Part shown: piece after piece, positions 34,952-43,305 of the stretch | Layout of the letters: each line of letters opens with the position of its first letter | How positions within the stretch are numbered: position 1 is the first letter of the stretch | Assembly: GCF_002434265.1 (NCBI RefSeq) | Contig: NZ_DJJS01000007.1 | Coordinates: 748,775-812,774, forward strand | Length of the DNA: 64,000 nucleotides | From: Pseudomonas sp. UBA6562 | GTDB lineage: Bacteria; Pseudomonadota; Gammaproteobacteria; Pseudomonadales; Pseudomonadaceae | Direction: 5' to 3' | Notes under the pieces: generated by a model | Seen by the model: the letters and a program-made list of their open reading frames with translations, nothing else | The model's database searches: none | What the model was told of the DNA's origin: nothing | Program-made: the position numbers and the translations under genes

Positions 34952-35299
34952 TGCAGCTCCTTACTCGGGCGAGACGCCGACGTCGTTTAACGTGCTGGTG
35001 AGGTATGTGGACCGGGCGCGAAAGCTCGCGCCGAACCATCTTACACATCCGCACTGGCGGCGCAGAGGCGCGGACATGACCGACGCCCATGTCAACACGC
35101 CTGGCCCATCGATGCTGCTCGCCAGGCGAACTCGAGACGCCCCTGGACGACAATCGAAGATCGGACGGGAGCTTGCGTGCACGCTGCGGTCCAAGCGTAC
35201 AGCGAGCCCTGCTCCGACCTGGACGGCGGTGCCGCGCCACCTCACACGACAGGTGCGCACACCCTTCGCTCTGCCCACGATCCACTTTGGAGAACAGCC

Positions 35300-35482
35300 A
35301 TGCCAGTGACCGTCAAAAAACTCGAAGGCGATGACATCCCTCCCCACCGTCGCCGCGAAGACGTGACTCAGATATTTCGTGTGACGGACGACGACGGTGT
35401 CGAGCATTTCGTCGACAGCGACGAGGCGGCCGCGAAACTTGCGGTCACCCTGAGCGAGCTGGACCGAGACGAGCGCGTTTGA
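35300..35482 (+). CDS. Small hydrophilic protein, unknown
   Basis: 60 residues, starting MPVTVKKLEGDDIPPHRRRE, strongly charged with an acidic second half (DDDGVEHFVDSDEAAAKLA). GGAGAACAGCC ribosome site. Likely a small alpha/beta unit or a partner of another protein. Same-type small genes in pseudomonads are uncharacterised. The stop is 31 bp before the end of the convergent PAS protein gene. Confidence 0.65.
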   Translation: MPVTVKKLEGDDIPPHRRREDVTQIFRVTDDDGVEHFVDSDEAAAKLAVTLSELDRDERV

Positions 35483-35513
35483 ACCCAACGCCTCGCCTGT
35501 AATGGGCCCGCAG

Positions 35514-36818
35514 TCAGCGGGCGATCATGCTGGCGGCCTGCTCGGTTGCCTCGGTGGTGCGCGTCGCCAGCTTGCGCACCTCGTCAGCCACCACGGCGAA
35601 ACCGCGCCCCGCTTCACCGGCGCGAGCCGCTTCGATGGCCGCGTTCAACGCCAGCAAATTGGTCTGGCTGGCAATGCTCTGGATGGTGGCGACGATGCTC
35701 GACAACTGGGCGATGTTGGCTTCCAGGGTTTTCTGATAGTCGGCTTGGGATTGGCGCATCGCGCGCTGCTCGTGCTGCAGGTGGACGTCCACCAATGCCC
35801 CCACCACCCGCAACGGCAGGCCATCGGCGTTGCGCCGCGTCTGGCCGCGGGCGCGGAACCAGCGGTACTCGCCCGAGCGGTGTTTGAGGCGGTACTCGAT
35901 GTCGAATGGGGTCTTGCCGCTGCGGTCGGTCAAGTGCGCGGCGAAGGCTGACAGGCTGCGCTCCTTGTCTTCCGGATGCAGGCGCGAGGCCCAGCTGTCG
36001 AGCACGTCGGGGAATTCCTCGACCGTTTCGAAGCCCAGCAGACGGCGGAACTGCGGCGACCACCAGAAGGGATTGCGCGGGTTGACTGGATCGCCTGCGA
36101 TCACTTCCATGTCCCACAAGCCGTCGGACAGCATCTCACGGGCCAATTCGAAACGGGTGATGATCACATCGTGCTCGCGATCGCGCTCCAACTGGTCGTG
36201 GATGTCGCGCAGCGAGCCGGCCACGCGTAGAGGCGCGCCTTTGCCGTCGCGCAGGGTTTCGCCCTGGGCATAGAACCAGCGGTAGGTGCCGTCTTTCATG
36301 GCCAGGCGGTTCTTGACCCGATAGGGAGTGCTGCCCGAGCGGTCGTTGAGATGGCGCGCGAAAGCGTCGAGGGTGGCCTGCTTGTCTTGTGGGTGCAGGC
36401 GGTCGGCCCAACTCGACAGCACGTTCGGGAAGTCATGTTCGCCCTGGAAACCCAGCATCTGGCGCAATTGCTGCGACCACCAGAACACGTTGTGCGGATT
36501 GACCGGGTCACCGGCGACCACTTCCATGTCCCACAAGCCTTCGCTGGACGCACGGTTGACCAGATCGAAGCGCACCTGATGGCGTTGCGCAGCGGCGCTG
36601 GCTTGGGCCAACTCTGCCTCGGTCGCAGCCAGTCGCTGCTCGACTTCGGCGCTTGCCTGAACCTGCGCCTGCTCACGTGCTTGCAGGGTTTGCCAGGCTT
36701 GCAGCACGGGTTGGTTGCGCGAGCGCTGTTCGAGTTGAGGGGGTTGCAGCGTGGTGACGGCCTTGACCAACTCGTGCAAAGCCTTGCGGTCGCGCCGCGG
36801 CGCCAGGAAGGAAAACAT
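35514..36818 (-). CDS. Soluble two-PAS methyl-accepting chemotaxis-like protein
   Basis: 434 residues, no membrane segment. An N-terminal coiled-coil (about 10-75) leads to two PAS domains at about 85-205 and 210-330, which are near-copies of each other (both have GLWDMEV, FWWS, LLGF/MLGF, SWA-RLHP). The MCP signalling hairpin (SQTNLLALNAAIEAARAGEA, about 375-394) is followed by only about 40 residues. This is much shorter than a standard cytoplasmic signalling domain and ends before a complete second helix. Similar short Aer/BdlA-type proteins exist. A sigma28-type promoter lies 49 bp upstream. Confidence 0.85.
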   Translation of the reverse strand: MFSFLAPRRDRKALHELVKAVTTLQPPQLEQRSRNQPVLQAWQTLQAREQAQVQASAEVEQRLAATEAELAQASAAAQRHQVRFDLVNRASSEGLWDMEVVAGDPVNPHNVFWWSQQLRQMLGFQGEHDFPNVLSSWADRLHPQDKQATLDAFARHLNDRSGSTPYRVKNRLAMKDGTYRWFYAQGETLRDGKGAPLRVAGSLRDIHDQLERDREHDVIITRFELAREMLSDGLWDMEVIAGDPVNPRNPFWWSPQFRRLLGFETVEEFPDVLDSWASRLHPEDKERSLSAFAAHLTDRSGKTPFDIEYRLKHRSGEYRWFRARGQTRRNADGLPLRVVGALVDVHLQHEQRAMRQSQADYQKTLEANIAQLSSIVATIQSIASQTNLLALNAAIEAARAGEAGRGFAVVADEVRKLATRTTEATEQAASMIAR

Positions 36819-36866
36819 GGGGTAACCTCTTGATGGAAAAGGCCTGATCCCTGGCGTCATTCACCT

Positions 36867-36893
36867 GCATCGGCGGCGTTTTACGTTTCTGTA
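36867..36893 (-). promoter_or_regulatory. Candidate sigma28 (FliA) promoter of the PAS chemoreceptor gene
   Basis: Minus strand TACA, 15 bp, GCCGATGC. Same form as before the FlxA-like gene; predicted leader about 40 bases. Supports membership in the flagellar/chemotaxis regulon. Confidence 0.6.
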
Positions 36894-37118
36894 GCATGTT
36901 GTTTCATTTATTTGGACAAGCCCCCAACGGCGTATAACTTTTTCCGCAGCGTTTTCCCTAGTGACTTTGCACGCGGATCTTTTCAGCCGAGGACGAACGC
37001 CGCAGTGGCAGTGCGTGTGCGAAGCAGCGCAAGTTCCGGCGCCACGCCATTTGACGAGCAGCCTTCGAGCAGGCAGTTTGCACGCCTTCCTATCGACTTC
37101 ACGGAACTGGAGGTCTTC

Positions 37119-37358
37119 ATGCCCAACGTGTTTAGTCGTTTGTTCAGGCGCAAGCCTCAGACCACCAGAGCATCGGCGCAGCCTACCGACCTGCCCAACC
37201 CTCTGGGGCCGATGCTCGCCGGCCTGCCCCTGGCCGAGTGCGCCTCGCGGCACGCCTCGCACGACTCCAGCCACCATCATCACCAGGCGGATTGCTCGTC
37301 GTCCGATAGCGCCGGCGACAGCGGGTCCAGCGACGGGGGGGCCGGCAGTTGCGACTGA
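37119..37358 (+). CDS. Small Ser/His/Cys-rich protein
   Basis: 79 residues, starting MPNVFSRLFRRKPQTTRASA and finishing with DSSHHHHQADCSSSDSAGDS followed by a GGAGSCD end. A basic N-terminus and a metal-ligand-rich, flexible C-terminal half (four consecutive His, three Cys) suggest metal binding. ACTGGAGGTCTTC precedes the ATG at 37119, and the frame open to 36912 is not coding-like. No family is recognised. 61 bp separate it from the following zinc-ribbon-like gene, so a two-gene operon is likely. Confidence 0.6.
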   Translation: MPNVFSRLFRRKPQTTRASAQPTDLPNPLGPMLAGLPLAECASRHASHDSSHHHHQADCSSSDSAGDSGSSDGGAGSCD

Positions 37359-37419
37359 TCGACTCCATACACCCGCATCAGGTCGATGGCGGGCATCCGC
37401 CTCAGGGTGCGCAGCGCCC

Positions 37420-37929
37420 ATGAACGTCTCCGAGCACGTGACGGTGAAGTGCCCCCGGTGCGGCGCCTGTGCCCAGTTCCATGAGCCGTTCGCGTTCCTG
37501 CGGGCAGCGCCCACCGGCCAGACGGCCATTGCCTGGGGCGGCTGGTTCGTGGTCGAGCGCTACCCCGACGTGCTGCCCTGGCAGGCGCCCAAGGGCCGTT
37601 CGAGTCAGTACCTGGTGCATGGCGGCGACGATGGCCGGGGCTATGCGGTGTTGCATCGCGGCGTGGTCGATTGCCGGGCGTGCATGGCGCGTTTCGTCCA
37701 TGAGCTGGCCTGGCCCGACGACCTGTGGTGGCAATGGTCGATCCGTGGTCATCTGCTGTGGGCCTGCGACCGGGCCCAGGCTGTGCAGATTCTCGACTAC
37801 GTGCGGGCCACCGACCGACCGGCCCGTTCCATCCACGGGCCGATCGGCAGCCTGCCTAGCGTGTTTCTCTCGGCCAAGATGCGCGGCGCTGTGGTCAAGG
37901 CCATGGAAAAGACACTGGCCGCAGGCTGA
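37420..37929 (+). CDS. Unknown protein with Cys pairs (zinc ribbon-like)
   Basis: 169 residues. CPRCGAC near the N-terminus (about 11-17) and CRACM around residue 88 can form a zinc site. Between and after are aromatic-rich stretches (DDLWWQWSIRGHLLWACDRA). The C-terminus (FLSAKMRGAVVKAMEKTLAA) is an amphipathic helix. No known domain is recognised; similar proteins are conserved as hypotheticals in pseudomonads. The start at 37420 has the cysteine motif close behind; no strong ribosome site is seen. Confidence 0.6.
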   Translation: MNVSEHVTVKCPRCGACAQFHEPFAFLRAAPTGQTAIAWGGWFVVERYPDVLPWQAPKGRSSQYLVHGGDDGRGYAVLHRGVVDCRACMARFVHELAWPDDLWWQWSIRGHLLWACDRAQAVQILDYVRATDRPARSIHGPIGSLPSVFLSAKMRGAVVKAMEKTLAAG

Positions 37930-37938
37930 GTCTGGCGC

Positions 37939-38247
37939 TTATTGCTCGCGTTTCTTGCCAATCACGACGGCGCCGCGGGTGATCGAAAAACCCACATCGC
38001 CGACGTAGTTGCCGTTGCTCTGCAGGCATTGCTCGGTCTGGCCCATCGAGACCGGCACCACGTTGACCACGTCGTATCCCTCGGCGTCGTAGGCCTCGTA
38101 CATGTCGCGCAGCAGGTTGGCATACTCGTCGAAGTTGACGTGACGGCTGCTGTAGACCTCCTTGGTCTTGTTGCCGAAAAGGCCAGCGGGTTTGGTTTCG
38201 CTGGTCAGCGAGGCGTAGAACCAGCGCGAAATGAATTTGCCGGACAT
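37939..38247 (-). CDS. Conserved small protein, unknown
   Basis: 102 residues, starting MSGKFISRWFYASLTSETKP. The central part FDEYANLLRDMYEAYDAEGY, then VVNVVPVSMG, has an alternating pattern of a small alpha/beta protein. It ends GFSITRGAVVIGKKREQ. No signal peptide or membrane helix. It is convergent with the zinc-ribbon-like gene (9 bp apart) and has TAAGGAGCCCCC as ribosome site. Function unknown. Confidence 0.65.
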   Translation of the reverse strand: MSGKFISRWFYASLTSETKPAGLFGNKTKEVYSSRHVNFDEYANLLRDMYEAYDAEGYDVVNVVPVSMGQTEQCLQSNGNYVGDVGFSITRGAVVIGKKREQ

Positions 38248-38340
38248 GGGGGCTCCTTAGAGGGCGTTGGGAAGAGCCGGATATCTTGCACCCGTTGGCG
38301 CACAGTGCAACAGCCCTTCGCCTCGGGCGCTTCGACAGAC

Positions 38341-39267
38341 TCAGGCCAACGCGTCCCAATAGGGTGGATCACCAATGGCCTCGACCAGGTACTGAGTAAC
38401 GGCGCTGACCTTGCGCGAGCGCAGGCGGCTCTGCGGCGACAGCACATGGATCGCACCCGGATCGGCTTCGACTGCGGCCGTCCAGTCCGGCAGCAGCCGC
38501 ACCATCTGCCCGCTGGCGAAGGTGTGCTTGTCGTACAGCCAGGTCGGAAACAGCACGATGCCCCGTCCGGCCTGTGCGGCCGCCACCAATACCTGCGCAT
38601 CGTTGCTGCGCAGCGGGCCCTGCACGTCGATGACCTGCGGCGCCGCGTGCGGCGACTGCCGGAAGAACCAGCGCTGCGCACCCGCCAAGCCCTTGTAGAC
38701 CAGACAGCGATGCTGGGCCAGCTCTTCAGGGCAAGTGGGTGCGCCGAAACGTTCGACATAGGCCGCGCTGGCCGCCAGCACGTACTTCTGCTCGGCCACT
38801 TGGCGGCCGATCAGGCCCGAGGGTTCCAGATGCCCGACGCGCAAGGTGATGTCGGCACCCTCCTGGACCGGATCGATGAAGGCGTCGGTCAAGGTCAACT
38901 CGATGGTGATGTCGGGGTAGGTGTCGGCCATGCGGTTGAGCAGGCCGGCGATCTGCAACTTGCCCAAGGCTACCGGCGCATTGATACGCACCAGCCCCTG
39001 CACGGCATCCGGCCTGCCCTGCAGCGACTCGTCGGCGGCATCGAGCAACTCGAGCACTTCGCGCAATTGATAGTAGTAGCGCTCCCCCGCCTCGGTCAGC
39101 CGCACGCCACGGGTGTTGCGATAGAGCAATTGCTGCCCGAGGCTCTTCTCCAACGCCGCGATGAACCGCGAGACAGAAGAAGCCGGCACCTGGAAGTGCC
39201 GGGCTGTGGCGACGAAGCTGCCGGTCACGGCGACCATGACGAAGAAGCGGTGGGCCTTGAGGTGCAT
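38341..39267 (-). CDS. LysR family transcriptional regulator
   Basis: 308 residues. Winged helix (FVMVAVTGSFVATARHFQVP, ASSVSRFIAALEKSLGQQLL), effector domain from GLVRINAPVALGKLQIAGLL onward. The divergent DMT transporter pair 146 bp away is the likely target. The start at 39267 (MHLKAHRFF) is used; the frame is open further to 39384, which would overlap the divergent promoter region and is less likely. The ligand is unknown. Confidence 0.9.
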   Translation of the reverse strand: MHLKAHRFFVMVAVTGSFVATARHFQVPASSVSRFIAALEKSLGQQLLYRNTRGVRLTEAGERYYYQLREVLELLDAADESLQGRPDAVQGLVRINAPVALGKLQIAGLLNRMADTYPDITIELTLTDAFIDPVQEGADITLRVGHLEPSGLIGRQVAEQKYVLAASAAYVERFGAPTCPEELAQHRCLVYKGLAGAQRWFFRQSPHAAPQVIDVQGPLRSNDAQVLVAAAQAGRGIVLFPTWLYDKHTFASGQMVRLLPDWTAAVEADPGAIHVLSPQSRLRSRKVSAVTQYLVEAIGDPPYWDALA

Positions 39268-39413
39268 GTGGGTCCTTGGGACAAACGGGCCGAAGGCCCT
39301 TACGATCAACCTGGGCGTTGCGATTGCAGCAATGGTGTTTTGCTGGGAGCCGCAATTGTGACGATTAGCGCACCGAAATACCATGCCGCCCTTGATTCAG
39401 GAGATCCACCGTC

Positions 39414-39845
39414 ATGCAACAACTCTGGATAGTGCCCCTCGTCGTGCTTGCGGGCATGGGGCTTTCCGTCGAAGCCGGGCTGCTCGGCCCGTTGGGCGAA
39501 ACCGTCGGCCACGGCTGGGCGGTGTTCGGCATTTTCAGCCTGGGCTCGCTGCTGCTGACCTTCGGCCTGATCTTCGGCCGGCCGAAGCTGGCAGCGATGT
39601 TCGCCAAGCCGCGCTGGATGCTGGCAGGCGGCCTGTTGGGCCCGCTCTACGTCGGCGCCTTGACCCTCGCCACGCCGCACATCGGCGTCGGCCTGACCAT
39701 GGTCGGCATCTTGTTCGGCCAGGTGGCGGCAAGCCTGGTCATCGACCACTTCGGGTGGCTGGGCGCGGAGAAAAAACATGTCGACGGCTACCGTCTGGGC
39801 GCTCTAGTGGCGATTCTCGGCGCGCTGTGGCTGATCAATTCGTAA
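39414..39845 (+). CDS. DMT transporter small subunit (YdcZ/DUF606)
   Basis: 143 residues with four to five membrane helices, family DUF606 (YdcZ) of the drug/metabolite transporter superfamily. Two half-size members in tandem (this one and the next) suggest a heteromeric carrier. The ribosome site GGAGATCCACCGTC precedes the ATG. Substrate unknown. Divergent from a LysR regulator gene, which probably controls both. Confidence 0.82.
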   Translation: MQQLWIVPLVVLAGMGLSVEAGLLGPLGETVGHGWAVFGIFSLGSLLLTFGLIFGRPKLAAMFAKPRWMLAGGLLGPLYVGALTLATPHIGVGLTMVGILFGQVAASLVIDHFGWLGAEKKHVDGYRLGALVAILGALWLINS

Positions 39846-39855
39846 GGGGAAACCG

Positions 39856-40332
39856 ATGCTGTTCATCATGCTGGTGATCGTAGTTCTGGGCGGCGCGGTG
39901 TTGTGCGCGCAGTCCGCCATCAATGGGCGTTTGGGGCATCAGGTGGGCGTGCTGGAAAGCGCCTGGCTGACGTTCGTGATGGGTGCGATGGTGAGTTTTC
40001 TGTATGCCTTCCTGTTCGAACCGCAACACGCGATGAACCTGTTCAGCGTGCCGCGCTGGCAGGTGACCGGTGCGTTCTTCGGGGTGGTGTACATGCTGGT
40101 GATCGTCTTCGCCGTGCCGCGTATCGGCACCGCAGCGGCGACGGTGGCGGTGATCAGCGGGCAGCTGTTGATGAGCCTGCTGATCGACGACTTCGGCTGG
40201 TTCGGCAATGCCGTGATCGAGTTGGACACTTCGCGCAAGGTTGCCATCGGCCTGCTGGCGGTGGCGTTGGTGTTGATCTACAAGAGCAATACGGCCGCGC
40301 GGGCCGCCGAGGCCACGCGCGCATCGGCCTAG
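39856..40332 (+). CDS. DMT transporter small subunit (YdcZ/DUF606), second partner
   Basis: 158 residues, about five helices, with the family segments ESAWLTFVMGAMVSFLYAFL and FGVVYMLVIVFAVPRIGTAA. It lies 10 bp after its partner, in the same operon. The hydrophilic tail after residue 145 is short and Ala/Arg-rich. A REP-containing repeat follows. Confidence 0.82.
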   Translation: MLFIMLVIVVLGGAVLCAQSAINGRLGHQVGVLESAWLTFVMGAMVSFLYAFLFEPQHAMNLFSVPRWQVTGAFFGVVYMLVIVFAVPRIGTAAATVAVISGQLLMSLLIDDFGWFGNAVIELDTSRKVAIGLLAVALVLIYKSNTAARAAEATRASA

Positions 40333-40379
40333 CGCCACACCGCTCGCCGTCGATCCAAGCCAGGCCACGCCCCAATGCC

Positions 40380-40540
40380 GATCAGTCAAGCAATCGAGGC
40401 CGCTTAGCGGCTCATTGCGGCTAATCGGAACGCCGAACCGGCCGCTCCCACAGGATGGTTAAACTCCTGTGGGAGCGGCTTTAGCCGCGATGGGCTGCAA
40501 AGCAGCCCCAAGTGACACCACTCCGGCTTAACTGACTGAC
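40380..40540. repeat. REP-containing repeat element with inverted ends
   Basis: Outer ends ATCAGTCAAG (40381-40390) and CTTAACTGAC (40528-40537) are imperfect inverted repeats. Inside are two facing REP cores (left about 40413-40454, right 40466-40491, GTGGGAGCGGCTTTAGCCGC) and the short palindrome GGGCTGCAAAGCAGCCC (40492-40508). The ends and right flank match the 59-bp element at 31241-31299. Confidence 0.7.
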
Positions 40541-40604
40541 ATTAGGCCAGCCCCTGGCTCAGACGCGCGCCATCCAAAAGCGTGGGTGCGGCAGGCGGTT
40601 CTAC

Positions 40605-41906
40605 CTACAGGTTGTAGGCCCGTTCGTTGTGCGTCGTCAGGTCCAGCCCTTCTTCCTCGTCTTCACGGTCGACACGCAAACCGATGGTCAGCTTGAGCAC
40701 CGCGAGAATCGCCAGGCTCACTGCCAGGCAGTAGGCGAAGGTGAAACCCACCCCTTGCAACTGCACCAGCACTTGCCGCCCCGGCGTGATGCCTTCCACA
40801 TAACCACCCAGCGACGGCGCCGCAAACACGCCGGTCAACACCGCCCCGATCATCCCCCCTACCCCATGCAGCCCGAACACATCCAGGCTGTCGTCATAGC
40901 CCAGCGCCCGCTTGAGCCGAGTCACGGCGAAGAAACAGCCGACCCCGGTGAGAATGCCGATGGCCAACGCGCCGAGCGGCCCGACGAAAGCGCACGCCGG
41001 GGTGATGCCGACCAGCCCGGCCAACGCGCCAGAGGCTGCACCCAGCGCCGTGGGCCGACCGTCCACCAGATGCTCGGTGAGCAGCCAGCCGACGATGCCT
41101 GCACACGCTGCCACCATGGTCGCCAGCATGACCACGCCCGCCCCTTGGTTGGCGGCCAAGCCCGAGCCCACGTTGAAGGCGAACCAGCCGACCCAGATCA
41201 ACCCCGCGCCGACCAGAGTCAGGCCCAGGTTGTGCGGTGGCATGGGCGTTTGCGGATAGCCTTTGCGCTTGCCGAGCATGTACGCCGCCGCCAGCGCCGC
41301 CCCCCCCGAATTGATGTGCACGGCGGTGCCGCCGGCGAAATCCAGCACGCCCCAGTCGACCATCAACGCGCCCGGCCCGCCCCACACCATGTGCGCGATG
41401 GGCGCATAGACCAGCACGAACCACAGCGCCATGAACAGCAAGGCCGCGCCGAACTTCATGCGCTCGGCGAAGCCGCCAGCGATCAATGCCGGGGTGATGA
41501 TGGCGAAGGTCAGCTGGAACACCGCGTAGACCCCCTCCGGGATACTGCTCACCAAACTGTCATGGCCGATGTCGAGCATCAGCGCCTTGTCCAGGCCGCC
41601 GATGAAGCTGTTGAGGGTCAACTGCCCGGCGACCATGCCCTGGGTGCTGACCACCAGGCTATAGCCGAACAGCACCCAAAGCACGCCGATCACGCCCGCG
41701 ATGGCGAACAGCTGGGTGAATATCGAAAGGAAATTCTTCGCCCGCACCATGCCGCCATAGAACAGCGCCAGGCCCGGCAGACACATCAGCAGCACGAACA
41801 TCGCCGCGCAGATCATCCAGGCAGTGTTACCGGTATCGAGGCCCGGCTCGGCCGCCTGGGCCAGCGGCGCGGCGGCCAACGCGAGTAAGGCAAAGGCACG
41901 CTTCAT
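40605..41906 (-). CDS. amtB: Ammonium/methylammonium transporter AmtB
   Basis: 433 residues with signal-type N-terminus (AAAPLAQAAE) and eleven helices. The pore histidine pair is H197 (AVHINSGGAA) and H347 (GLHGVGG). Family members carry ammonium and, competitively, methylammonium. The C-terminal tail ends EEGLDLTTHNERAYNL as usual. It follows the mgs genes after a terminator-like hairpin, so it may have partial or separate transcription; no glnK gene is adjacent. Context makes methylammonium or ammonium uptake for the NMG pathway the likely job. Confidence 0.93.
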   Translation of the reverse strand: MKRAFALLALAAAPLAQAAEPGLDTGNTAWMICAAMFVLLMCLPGLALFYGGMVRAKNFLSIFTQLFAIAGVIGVLWVLFGYSLVVSTQGMVAGQLTLNSFIGGLDKALMLDIGHDSLVSSIPEGVYAVFQLTFAIITPALIAGGFAERMKFGAALLFMALWFVLVYAPIAHMVWGGPGALMVDWGVLDFAGGTAVHINSGGAALAAAYMLGKRKGYPQTPMPPHNLGLTLVGAGLIWVGWFAFNVGSGLAANQGAGVVMLATMVAACAGIVGWLLTEHLVDGRPTALGAASGALAGLVGITPACAFVGPLGALAIGILTGVGCFFAVTRLKRALGYDDSLDVFGLHGVGGMIGAVLTGVFAAPSLGGYVEGITPGRQVLVQLQGVGFTFAYCLAVSLAILAVLKLTIGLRVDREDEEEGLDLTTHNERAYNL

Positions 41907-41927
41907 GGGTTCGCTCCTTTACGAATG

Positions 41928-41953
41928 AAAACCGCCGGCATGCGGGCCGGCGG
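41928..41953 (-). terminator. Terminator-like hairpin after mgsC
   Basis: Minus-strand stem CCGCCGGC / GCCGGCGG with six-base loop and TTTT. It lies between mgsC and amtB and could lower readthrough into amtB. Confidence 0.65.
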
Positions 41954-41964
41954 TATGGTGTGGA

Positions 41965-43290
41965 TCAGTACTGGGCCTGTCCCGGCACCCAGGCCGTGCC
42001 CGCCAGCGGCACGCGGGCCATGGCGGCGGCTTCCACGGTCAGGGCTACCAGGTCTTCCGGGTCGAGGTTGTGCAGGTGCGACTTGCCGCAGGCACGGGCC
42101 ATGGTCTGCGCTTCGAGCACCAGCACCCGCAGGTAGTTGGCCAGGCGCCGGCCGGCCTCTTCGGGGTGCAGACGTTTGGCCAGCTCCGGGTCCTGGGTGG
42201 TGATGCCGGCCGGGTCGCGGCCGTTCTGCCAGTCGTCATAGAAGCCTGCGGCCGAACCGATCTCGCGCAGTTGCGCGTCCAGACGCGGGTGGTTGTCGCC
42301 CAGGGCCACCAGCGCGGCGGTGCCGATGGCCACCGCATCGGCGCCCAAGGCCATGGCCTTGGCGACGTCGGCACCGTTGCGGATGCCACCGGAGACGATC
42401 AATTGCACCTGACGGTGCATGCCCATCTCCTGCAAGGCCTGCACCGCTTGCGGGATGGCCGGCAGGATCGGGATGCCGACGTGCTCGATGAACACCTCCT
42501 GGGTCGCCGCCGTGCCGCCCTGCATGCCGTCGAGCACGATCACGTCGGCACCGGCCTTGACCGCCAGCTTGACGTCGTAATACGGGCGGCTGGCGCCGAT
42601 CTTCACGTAGATCGGTTTTTCCCAATCGGTGATCTCACGCAGTTCGGCGATCTTGATCGCCAGGTCGTCCGGGCCGGTCCAGTCGGGATGGCGGCAGGCG
42701 CTGCGCTGGTCGACGCCGATCGGCAGCGTGCGCATGCCGGCCACCCGCTCGGTGACCTTCATGCCCAGCAGCATGCCGCCGCCACCGGGCTTGGCGCCCT
42801 GCCCCAGGACGATCTCGATGGCGTCGGCCTTGCGCAGGTCGTCGGGGTTCATGCCGTAGCGCGACGGCAGGTACTGGTACACCAGATGCTGCGACTGGCC
42901 GCGCTCTTCCGGGGTCATGCCGCCGTCGCCGGTGGTGGTGCTGGTGCCGGCGATGGTGGCGCCACGGCCCAAGGCTTCCTTGGCGTTGGCCGACAGCGCG
43001 CCGAAGCTCATGCCGGCGATGGTCACCGGGATCTTCAGGTGGATCGGCTTCTTGGCGAAGCGCGTGCCCAGCACCACGTCGGTGCCGCATTTTTCGCGGT
43101 AGCCTTCCAATGGGTAGCGCGAGACGCTGGCGCCCAGCAGCAGCAAGTCGTCGAAGTGCGGCAGCCGGCGTTTGGTGCCGCCGCCACGGATGTCGTAGAT
43201 ACCGGTCTCGGCGGCGCGCTGGATTTCCTGGATGGTCAGCCGGTCGAAGGTGGCCGATTCGCGCAGCACGGGGGGAAATTGTTCGCTCAT
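41965..43290 (-). CDS. mgsC: N-methylglutamate synthase subunit C (glutamate synthase FMN domain type)
   Basis: 441 residues of the GltS/GlxD FMN-binding barrel: PVTIAGMSFGALSANAKEAL (about 68-87), GGGGMLLGMKV, KIGASRPYYDVKLAVKAGAD (about 219-238), GMQGGTAAT and GGIRNGADVAKAMALGADAV. The three cysteines that hold a [3Fe-4S] cluster in GltB are not in the corresponding loop (IGTAALVALGDNHPRLDAQL). With MgsA and MgsB it makes N-methylglutamate from gamma-glutamylmethylamide and 2-oxoglutarate/glutamate. Operon partner genes follow in the order gmaS-mgsA-mgsB-mgsC. Confidence 0.9.
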   Translation of the reverse strand: MSEQFPPVLRESATFDRLTIQEIQRAAETGIYDIRGGGTKRRLPHFDDLLLLGASVSRYPLEGYREKCGTDVVLGTRFAKKPIHLKIPVTIAGMSFGALSANAKEALGRGATIAGTSTTTGDGGMTPEERGQSQHLVYQYLPSRYGMNPDDLRKADAIEIVLGQGAKPGGGGMLLGMKVTERVAGMRTLPIGVDQRSACRHPDWTGPDDLAIKIAELREITDWEKPIYVKIGASRPYYDVKLAVKAGADVIVLDGMQGGTAATQEVFIEHVGIPILPAIPQAVQALQEMGMHRQVQLIVSGGIRNGADVAKAMALGADAVAIGTAALVALGDNHPRLDAQLREIGSAAGFYDDWQNGRDPAGITTQDPELAKRLHPEEAGRRLANYLRVLVLEAQTMARACGKSHLHNLDPEDLVALTVEAAAMARVPLAGTAWVPGQAQY

Positions 43291-43305
43291 GGGTAGGCTC
43301 CTGGC

